Shown in pieces: positions 33,767 to 39,830 of a DNA stretch of 64,000 bases. Every line of letters begins with the position of its first letter. Position 1 is the stretch's first letter. A program made the position numbers and the translations under genes. The notes below the pieces were generated by a model. The model was not told the origin of the DNA. It made no database searches and saw nothing but the letters and a program-made list of their open reading frames with translations. The DNA comes from Streptomyces sp. NBC_01276 (GTDB lineage Bacteria; Actinomycetota; Actinomycetes; Streptomycetales; Streptomycetaceae): NCBI RefSeq assembly GCF_041435355.1, contig NZ_CP108442.1, positions 7,500,501 to 7,564,500 on the forward strand, read 5' to 3'.

Positions 33767-33822
33767 GGCACCGGGCGGGCCGCCCGGCGGGCGGCGGCCC
33801 CGGTGCGGGAAGGAGATGGGCC

Positions 33823-35481
33823 GTGCCCACACAAGGACGGACGCCGCCGCGCGAGTGGTGGCGCGACGCCGTCGTCTACCAGGTCTACCCGCGCAGTTTC
33901 GCCGACGGGAACGGCGACGGGACCGGAGACCTCGCGGGGCTGCGCGCCCGCCTGCCCCACCTGGCGGGGCTGGGCGTCGACGCCCTGTGGATCACCCCCT
34001 GGTACCGCTCGCCCCTCGCCGACGGCGGCTACGACGTCGCCGACCACCGTGACATCGACCCCGCCTTCGGGACCCTGGCCGAGGCGGAGCTGCTCATCGC
34101 CGAGGCCCGCGCCCTGGACGTCCGCATCGTCGTCGACCTCGTCCCCAACCACGTCTCCCGCGCACACCCGTGGTTCCGGTCCGCGCTCGCCGCCCCCGCC
34201 GGTGCCCCCGAGCGCGAACCGTTCCACTTCCGGCCCGGACGCGGGGAGCACGGCGAGCTGCCCCCCAACAACTGGCTCTCCGAGTTCGGGGGACCGGCCT
34301 GGACCAGGACCACCGACGCCGCGGGACGACCGGGGGAGTGGTACCTCCACCTGTTCACCCCGCAGCAGCCGGACCTCAACTGGAACCATCCCGCCGTCCG
34401 CGCCGAGTTCGAGTCGCTCCTGCGGTTCTGGTTCGACCGCGGGGTGGCCGGCATCCGGGTGGACTCCGCGAACCTGCTGGCCAAGGACCCGGAACTGCCC
34501 GATCTGGTCCGTCCCCCGGACGAGCGGCCGCACCCGTACGTCGACCGGGAGGAACTGCACGGCGTCTACCGGTCGTGGCGCCGCATCGCCCGCTCCTATC
34601 CGGACGAGCGCGTCCTCATCGGCGAGATCTGGACCGGCGAGGGCGAACGCCTGGCCCGCTACCTGCGCGACGACGAACTCCACTCGGCCTTCAACTTCGC
34701 CTTCCTCAAGTGCGCCTGGGAGGCCGCCGCGCTGCGGGAGACCGTCGACGCCTCGCTGGCCACGAGCGCACGGGCCGGGTCCCCCGCGAACTGGGTGCTG
34801 TGCAACCACGACGTCACCCGGACGGTCACCCGCTACGGCCGGGCTGACACCTCCTTCGACTTCGGGAAGGTCACCGCCGGCGTCCCCACGGACCTCGCCC
34901 TCGGCACCCGGCGCGCCCGCGCCGCGGCGCTCCTGACCCTGGCGCTCCCGGGCTCCGTCTACCTCTACCAGGGCGAGGAACTCGGGCTGCCGGAGGTGGA
35001 GGACCTGCCCCCGGCAGCCCGCCGCGATCCGGTCCACTTCCGCTCCGGCGGCGTCAACCCGGGCCGGGACGGCTGCCGCGTGCCCATGCCGTGGTCCGGC
35101 CGGGAGCGGCCGTACGGATTCGGCGCCGGCGCCGGCGCGGACACCTGGCTCCCGCAGCCGGACCACTGGGCCGCCCTCACCGTGGCGGCCCAGGACGCGG
35201 ACCCCGCCTCCCTGCTCAGCCTCTACCGCCGGGCCCTGCGCCTGCGCCGCTCCCTGGGCGCCTTCCGGGGCGAGGACTTCGCCTGGGTGCCGGCCGGGGA
35301 GGACGTGCTGGCCTTCCGCCGGGACGACGTCCTGTGCCTCGTGAACTTCTCCGACCGCCCGGTGGCCCTGCCGCGGGGCCACACCGTACTGCTGGCGAGT
35401 GATCCGGCGTCCGGGCACGAGCTCGCGCCGCACGCCGCCGCCTGGCTCGGCCGGCCCCCGGCCGGCGCCCCCGACTCATGA
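33823..35481 (+). CDS. GH13 alpha-glucosidase-like glycoside hydrolase/transglycosidase
   Basis: The 552-residue protein starts at the GTG at 33823 behind GAAGGAG. The (beta/alpha)8 GH13 motifs are intact: DLVPNH (105-110), GIRVDSANLL with nucleophile D214, LIGEIW with acid/base E268, and NHD with D330. A C-terminal beta domain with LVNFSDRPVAL follows. The oligo-1,6/alpha-glucosidase subfamily is suggested by the N-terminal WWRDAVVYQVYPRSFADGNGDG. No signal peptide is present, so it acts inside the cell. In this setting it may glucosylate or trim the product, or activate a glycosylated prodrug. Confidence 0.92.
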   Translation: MPTQGRTPPREWWRDAVVYQVYPRSFADGNGDGTGDLAGLRARLPHLAGLGVDALWITPWYRSPLADGGYDVADHRDIDPAFGTLAEAELLIAEARALDVRIVVDLVPNHVSRAHPWFRSALAAPAGAPEREPFHFRPGRGEHGELPPNNWLSEFGGPAWTRTTDAAGRPGEWYLHLFTPQQPDLNWNHPAVRAEFESLLRFWFDRGVAGIRVDSANLLAKDPELPDLVRPPDERPHPYVDREELHGVYRSWRRIARSYPDERVLIGEIWTGEGERLARYLRDDELHSAFNFAFLKCAWEAAALRETVDASLATSARAGSPANWVLCNHDVTRTVTRYGRADTSFDFGKVTAGVPTDLALGTRRARAAALLTLALPGSVYLYQGEELGLPEVEDLPPAARRDPVHFRSGGVNPGRDGCRVPMPWSGRERPYGFGAGAGADTWLPQPDHWAALTVAAQDADPASLLSLYRRALRLRRSLGAFRGEDFAWVPAGEDVLAFRRDDVLCLVNFSDRPVALPRGHTVLLASDPASGHELAPHAAAWLGRPPAGAPDS

Positions 35482-35505
35482 ACGACAAGCAAAGGTGGGA
35501 ATCTG

Positions 35506-36753
35506 GTGGTAAAAGGCTACGTCGCGCTCGTGGACGCGAGTCCCGCCTGCCGCTCGGGCGGCCTGGTCGCCGCGTTCAAGGAACACGGATACGACGCCGT
35601 CCACGTGCAGAGCGTCCCGGTGCGGCCGGAGTTCTACGCGTCGGTGGTGCCCACCGGCTTCGCGGCCGAAGTGGTGCACCACGGAGACCTCGACGCGACC
35701 CTCGCGGAACTCGCCCGCTACCGGCCGGTCGCGGTCATCCCCGACAGCGAGTTCGGCGTCGGCTTCGCCGACCTGCTCAGCGAACGGCTGGGCCTGGCGA
35801 CCAACGGGACGGCGGGCAGCCACGCCCGGCGCGACAAGTACGCGATGGTCGAGAAGATCAAGGCGGCCGGCCTGCGCGGCGCCCGCCAGCTGCTGGTCAC
35901 GAACGCCGCCGAACTGGAGGCGTGGCACCGGGAACTGGGCGGCCGGATCGTGGTGAAACCCCTCAGCAGCGCGGGCAGCGACGGCATCAACTACTGCGAC
36001 ACCCCCGAACAGGCGGTGCGCGCGTACGAGGGGCTCGTCGGCACGGACGACATCTTCTCGCTGCCCAACGACACGGTGGTCGCGCAGGAGTACCTCGCCG
36101 GGCCCGAGTACGCCCTGAACACGGTCAGCCGGGACGGCGAGCACCACGTCTGCGACATCTGGACCTCGACGCACATCACCGCGAACGGGGTCCTCGACCT
36201 CTGCGACGGGATGGTGCTGCTGCCGTACGAGGGCGAACGGCTCGACGAGATCGTCCGCTACGCCGAACAGGTCCTGGACGCCCTGGACATCCGCCACGGA
36301 CCCGCCCACGTCCAGCTCAAGATGACACCGTCCGGCCCGTGCGTGATCGAGGTCGCGGCACGCATGGGCGGCGGCAGCACGGCGCACTACGCCCGGATGG
36401 CGACCGGCGAGTCCCAGCTGAACTGGACGGCGGACGCCTACGTCCGCCCGGAGCGCTTCCACGAGCGCCGTCGCGAGCGGTACCGGGTGGAGCAGTTCGT
36501 CGCCGGCGCGCCCATGATCTCTCCGGTGGAGGGAACCCTCCGGGGATACACGGGCCTCGACGAGCTGAAGAAGCTGGAGAGCTTCATGGGCGTGAGGGAA
36601 TTCGTGCGTCCCGGGGAACAGATCGTCCCGACCGTCAACGACCTCACGTACCCGCTGCTCGTCGAACTGCGCCACGAGGTGATGGAAAGCGTGCTGCGCG
36701 ACCTCGCCACCGTCCGCTATATCGACGGCCGGGATTTCTACGACATCGACTGA
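35506..36753 (+). CDS. ATP-grasp ligase
   Basis: The 415-residue protein starts at the GTG at 35506 behind AGGTGGGA. The preATP-grasp domain (VALVDASPACRSGGLVAAFK, VIPDSEFGVGFADLL) is followed by ATP-grasp motifs: RRDKYAMVEKIKAAGL, IVVKPLSSAGSDGI, VVAQEYLAGPEYALN, the metal-binding CVIEVAARMGGGS and a C-terminal ATP-grasp-like extension with FVRPGEQI. It resembles the L-amino-acid ligase (BacD-like) branch, which joins a carboxylate to an amine through an acyl phosphate. It lies between the two peptide genes, so it may ligate an amino acid or amino sugar to the peptide. This is inference. Confidence 0.88.
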   Translation: MVKGYVALVDASPACRSGGLVAAFKEHGYDAVHVQSVPVRPEFYASVVPTGFAAEVVHHGDLDATLAELARYRPVAVIPDSEFGVGFADLLSERLGLATNGTAGSHARRDKYAMVEKIKAAGLRGARQLLVTNAAELEAWHRELGGRIVVKPLSSAGSDGINYCDTPEQAVRAYEGLVGTDDIFSLPNDTVVAQEYLAGPEYALNTVSRDGEHHVCDIWTSTHITANGVLDLCDGMVLLPYEGERLDEIVRYAEQVLDALDIRHGPAHVQLKMTPSGPCVIEVAARMGGGSTAHYARMATGESQLNWTADAYVRPERFHERRRERYRVEQFVAGAPMISPVEGTLRGYTGLDELKKLESFMGVREFVRPGEQIVPTVNDLTYPLLVELRHEVMESVLRDLATVRYIDGRDFYDID

Positions 36754-36779
36754 CGCATTCCACGGCAAGCCGGCCGACA

Positions 36780-36823
36780 GGTCCCGGAATCCCGTGACTT
36801 GGCCGCCCATCGGCACACCGGCA
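36780..36823 (+). repeat. 27-bp direct repeat, copy 2, before peptide gene 2
   Basis: Positions 36780-36806 equal 31863-31889 exactly; CCGGCA follows 11 nt later (36818-36823), as in copy 1. Here the repeat is non-coding, 27 bp after the ATP-grasp stop, and ends 83 bp before the ATG of peptide 2. The preserved order repeat, N11, CCGGCA, AT-rich patch, peptide gene argues for a shared regulatory element. Confidence 0.75.
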
Positions 36824-36889
36824 GAATTGATTCCATCAAGGGCGAAGGGAAAAGGATCCCGGAGCCGGAACGAACAGAAGGAGCATTCC

Positions 36890-36958
36890 ATGAAGAAGGT
36901 CGAACTCGCCGCCAAGCCCGTCCAGGCCCGCAGCATCAAGATCCACTACCAGCGCTGA
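36890..36958 (+). CDS. 22-residue peptide 2, candidate RiPP precursor
   Basis: This second 22-codon frame starts at the ATG at 36890 behind AGAAGGAG with 6-nt spacing. The product begins MKKVELAAKPVQ and ends IKIHYQR. Compared with peptide 1, residues 4, 13 and 15 change conservatively (I/V, T/A, T/S). Residue 20 changes R to Y and residue 22 changes G to R. Two of the eight base changes are silent. Retention of length, leader and stop in both copies supports real translation. It is followed by a hairpin and then the SagB-type gene. The new Tyr20 offers a reactive phenol absent from peptide 1. Confidence 0.7.
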   Translation: MKKVELAAKPVQARSIKIHYQR

Positions 36959-36976
36959 CCTGCCGATGATCCCGAC

Positions 36977-37001
36977 CGGGGGCCGGAGCGACCGGCCCCC
37001 G
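36977..37001 (+). terminator. Hairpin after peptide gene 2 (partial terminator)
   Basis: CGGGGGCCGG (36977-36986) pairs with CCGGCCCCCG (36992-37001) around a 5-nt loop. The stem is the same sequence as the inner stem after peptide 1, although the loops and flanks differ. It lies 18 bp after the peptide stop and 23 bp before the SagB-type ATG. Confidence 0.7.
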
Positions 37002-37024
37002 CTCGGGTCACCAAGGAGACCCCC

Positions 37025-38140
37025 ATGCTGCTGCGCCGCGCGCACAACCTCGTCTGCTACTGGCGTGACGGGGCGTTCGTCATCCAGAACTACCTCGGCG
37101 GATCCGAGGTCTCGCTCGCGCCGATGGCCGCCGACCTCCTCGCCGCGTTCACCGACTGGACCACCGTCGACGAGGCCGTGACGATGTTCCCGGACCACGA
37201 TCCCGACTCCTGCCGCGCGGCCCTCGCCGAACTGCACGCCTACGGCTTCCTCGTCTCCGAGGACGAGCGCGAGCGCGACGACCGGCTGGCCGAGCACTGG
37301 GACACCTGGTCGCCGGAGGCCGGCGCGCTGCACTTCTCCAGCAAGGACGCCCCCTACACCGATTCCCCCGAGGTCAACGAGGACTTCCGGGCCGGGAAGC
37401 GCCCCGCGCTGTTCAAGAACTACCCCGCCGCGGACCGGATCCTGCTGCCCCGCGCCCCCCTCGACGTCGACGCCGGTTTCGTCCGCACCCTCTACGGGCG
37501 GCGCACCCACCGGGCCTTCCGGCAGGTGGACCTGCCGCTGCCGGTGCTGTCGGGACTCCTCGCGATGGTGTTCGGCCCCAGCGAGTTCCTCGACGGCCAG
37601 GACTTCGGCGCCCTCATGAAGCGCACCAGCGCCGCAGGCGGTTCGCGGCACGAACTGGAGGCGTACGTCGGCGTCTTCGCGGTCGAGGGCGTCACACCCG
37701 GGCTCTACCACTACAACGTCCTGGAGCACTCGCTGGAGCTCCTGGACCCCGCCTTCACCCGCGAGCGGGCCGCCCACCTGAGCTTCGACCAGGAGGCCGT
37801 CGGGGAAGCCCCGGTCACGGTATTCGTGACCGCGGTCGTCGAACGCATGAGCAGCAAGTACCGGGCGCCCCGCGCCTACCGGGTGATGCTGATGAACGCC
37901 GGCCACCTCGGCCAGACCTTCGCCCTCACCGCCACCGCGCTGGGCCTCGGTCCCTTCCAGACCGCGGCCTTCCGCGACAGCGAACTGGAAGACGCCCTCG
38001 GCGTGGACGGCATCGCCGAAACGGCCCTGTACGTCCTGGCCGCCGGGATCCCCGCGGGGGACCGGCAGGACGCCGAACCCACCGCCGGTCTCGACGCCTT
38101 CCGGCGCGCGGCGCTGTATCCGGGGGACCGCCCCGCCTGA
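37025..38140 (+). CDS. SagB/ThcOx-family FMN-dependent peptide dehydrogenase
   Basis: The 371-residue protein starts at the ATG at 37025 behind AAGGAG. An N-terminal winged-helix-like segment (LLRRAHNLVCYWRDGAFVIQ, FTDWTTVDEAV) precedes a nitroreductase fold: LYGRRTHRAFRQVDLPLPVLSGLL, AYVGVFAVEGVTPGLYHYN, RAYRVMLMNAGHLGQTFALTATALGLG. SagB proteins oxidise azolines to azoles in thiazole/oxazole peptides and usually work with a YcaO cyclodehydratase. No YcaO gene is in the window and the peptides lack Cys, so another dehydrogenation (for example of an amino-acid side chain) is implied. It is the last gene of the cluster. Confidence 0.88.
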   Translation: MLLRRAHNLVCYWRDGAFVIQNYLGGSEVSLAPMAADLLAAFTDWTTVDEAVTMFPDHDPDSCRAALAELHAYGFLVSEDERERDDRLAEHWDTWSPEAGALHFSSKDAPYTDSPEVNEDFRAGKRPALFKNYPAADRILLPRAPLDVDAGFVRTLYGRRTHRAFRQVDLPLPVLSGLLAMVFGPSEFLDGQDFGALMKRTSAAGGSRHELEAYVGVFAVEGVTPGLYHYNVLEHSLELLDPAFTRERAAHLSFDQEAVGEAPVTVFVTAVVERMSSKYRAPRAYRVMLMNAGHLGQTFALTATALGLGPFQTAAFRDSELEDALGVDGIAETALYVLAAGIPAGDRQDAEPTAGLDAFRRAALYPGDRPA

Positions 38141-38163
38141 CGGCCGCGGGACGTGGTGGTGAC

Positions 38164-38211
38164 GCGCCCCGGTCCCCGGGAGCCCTCCAGGGCTCCCGGG
38201 GACCGGGGCGC
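38164..38211. terminator. Very strong bidirectional terminator hairpin
   Basis: Perfect 23-bp arms (38164-38186 and 38189-38211) flank a 2-nt loop CC. It sits between the convergent SagB-type gene (stop 38140) and the exported-protein gene (stop 38221), and marks the right border of the peptide/sugar cluster. Confidence 0.88.
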
Positions 38212-38220
38212 ACTGCGCTC

Positions 38221-38778
38221 CTAACGGTTTTGGCACGCCTTCTGGAAGGCGCGGTTGGCGGCCTGGGTCCAGCTGTTCCAGTAGGCGTCGCTGTGCTGCT
38301 GGCCGCTCTTGTCCGCCACGGGCGGGGTGGCGCAGCTCGTGGCGGCCGCTGCGATGCCCGCCTTGGCTCCGGCCGCGCTGCCCGCGGCCCGGTCACGCCG
38401 GGAGCCGGGCTGGGTCGGGCTCGTGGCCTTCGGTGACGTGGCCGCGGGGACCCGCTTGCAGTTCACGAAGACGAAGGGCTGGTCCTCGTTGACGGCGAGC
38501 ACCGTGTAGTCGACGTTCTTCTGGAAGCGCTTCAGGAGGAAGTGCCCGGTCGCGTCCACGTTCAGGTCTTCGGTGCTCTCGCCGTCGTTGAGCTTGCGCG
38601 GTGGCGTGAACCCCTCACCGGAGATGGTGACGGCGGTCCCGTCCGCGTTGGGCGTGACCGTGCAGCTGGCGGCCGGCACCGCCGCGCCGGAGGCCGGCGC
38701 GAGGACGACGGCACTGCCGCACACGACCGAGGAGACGAGCAGGGAGGTGATCACGGCGCGTCGGGTGCGTCGGTACAT
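38221..38778 (-). CDS. Secreted protein of unknown function
   Basis: The ATG at 38778 has GGAG 7 nt upstream, giving 185 residues. The signal peptide is MYRRTRRAVITSLLVSSVVC and continues to a cleavage site near SGAAVPA. The mature part has a short beta-rich domain (SCTVTPNADGTAVTISGEGF, FVFVNCKRV) whose two cysteines may form a disulfide. A Pro/Ser/Thr/Ala linker and a C-terminal helix (AYWNSWTQAANRAFQKACQN) follow. No catalytic motif was recognised. It faces the peptide cluster and has a separate promoter, so membership in either neighbouring system is uncertain. Confidence 0.72.
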   Translation of the reverse strand: MYRRTRRAVITSLLVSSVVCGSAVVLAPASGAAVPAASCTVTPNADGTAVTISGEGFTPPRKLNDGESTEDLNVDATGHFLLKRFQKNVDYTVLAVNEDQPFVFVNCKRVPAATSPKATSPTQPGSRRDRAAGSAAGAKAGIAAAATSCATPPVADKSGQQHSDAYWNSWTQAANRAFQKACQNR

Positions 38779-39025
38779 GAGGGTGCTCCCATCGGGCATC
38801 GGATCGTCGGGCCCCGGAGGACGGCGCGGGAGTCGAGGGGGAGCGGGTGCGGCCGCATGCAAACGGGCAGGCGGCAGCCCCGGGGACGGCGGTGCGCCCT
38901 CTCCGTGCCTCGGGCTTCCCACCGACCGCCGCGCCCGGTGCGCGGCGACCGGGCCTATCCGGACGGGCCCGTCCCCTCCATGCTGCCCCGATCACCCCGG
39001 GGTGTCGACCGGAAGCCGACGCGGC

Positions 39026-39748
39026 CTACCGCCAGGCCGCCGAACCCGGCGGCAGCATCGCCCGGAACCGGGCCGACGGCTCCACCCCCAGCTCCGCCCG
39101 GACCAGCCGCCGGAACGCCCCGTACTGGCGGACCGCCTCCACCGCGTTGTGTTCGGCCAGGTGCACCGCCACCACCGCCCGGTGCGCGCTCTCCCGCAAC
39201 GGCTCGATGCCCACGCAGGTGAGGGCCGCGTCCAGGGCCAGGGCGTGCCGGCCGGAGCGGATCAGCCGGGCGCTGAGCGCCTCCAGCGCGTGCAGCCGCA
39301 GCTGCCTCAGCCGCTCCCGTTCGAGGAGGGCCCATTCCTCGTCCCAGCCCGGCAGCAGGTCCCCCGCGAACAGCAGACCCAGCCCCGGGTCCTCTCCCGG
39401 ATCCCCGTCGGCGTCCACGACGCGCAGCGCCGTCCGCCGGAAGGCGTGCACGTCGACGGTGACTTCCTCGTGGAGCGAGAGCATCTCGCCCCGGACGTCG
39501 ACGACGTGCCGGCCCCCGCGGCGCAGCCGCCACAGCGTGGTCCGCAGACTGCCCTGCGCGTGCCCCTCACCGGAGTCCGGCCACAACGTCCCCGCGAGGA
39601 CGCCCCGGCTGACGCTCCGGTGGAGCGCGAGGAAGGCCAACAGCCGTTGTCCCGGGGCCTCCACGGCGACCGCGCCGCCCGGGGCCTCGTAGCGGAAGGT
39701 GCCCAGCAGCCGCAGTACCGGCGCCGGGAGCGACGTGTCGTACGGCAT
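39026..39748 (-). CDS. SARP/BTAD-type transcriptional regulator
   Basis: The 240-residue protein starts at the ATG at 39748 behind GAGAGGGG. The N-terminal winged helix (LRLLGTFRYEAPGGAVAVEA, VSRGVLAGTLWPDSGEGHAQ, LRTTLWRLRRGG) precedes a bacterial transcriptional activator domain (LLPGWDEEWALLERERLRQLRLHALEAL). This is the short SARP form of pathway activators in Streptomyces. It is the last minus-strand gene after the contractile-injection operon (82-bp gap). BTAD proteins are common beside actinobacterial CIS loci, so control of the CIS is likely; the peptide cluster 0.9 kb away is an alternative target. Confidence 0.88.
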   Translation of the reverse strand: MPYDTSLPAPVLRLLGTFRYEAPGGAVAVEAPGQRLLAFLALHRSVSRGVLAGTLWPDSGEGHAQGSLRTTLWRLRRGGRHVVDVRGEMLSLHEEVTVDVHAFRRTALRVVDADGDPGEDPGLGLLFAGDLLPGWDEEWALLERERLRQLRLHALEALSARLIRSGRHALALDAALTCVGIEPLRESAHRAVVAVHLAEHNAVEAVRQYGAFRRLVRAELGVEPSARFRAMLPPGSAAWR

Positions 39749-39830
39749 CGATCCCCTCTCCCCCTGTGCCCTGCTCCCTTCCCTCCGGCCGGTCCGCCGA
39801 ACGCACTCGTGCGGGTGGTTTGCGCAGGTC

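Noticed and set aside
31863..36806. The 27-bp repeats as attL/attR of a small integrative element
   Set aside because: No integrase or excisionase lies between them, and each copy has the same spaced CCGGCA and downstream peptide gene, which fits a regulatory or duplicated cassette better.
37025..38140. Assignment of the cluster as a thiazole/oxazole-modified peptide pathway
   Set aside because: No YcaO cyclodehydratase is present and the candidate peptides have no Cys.
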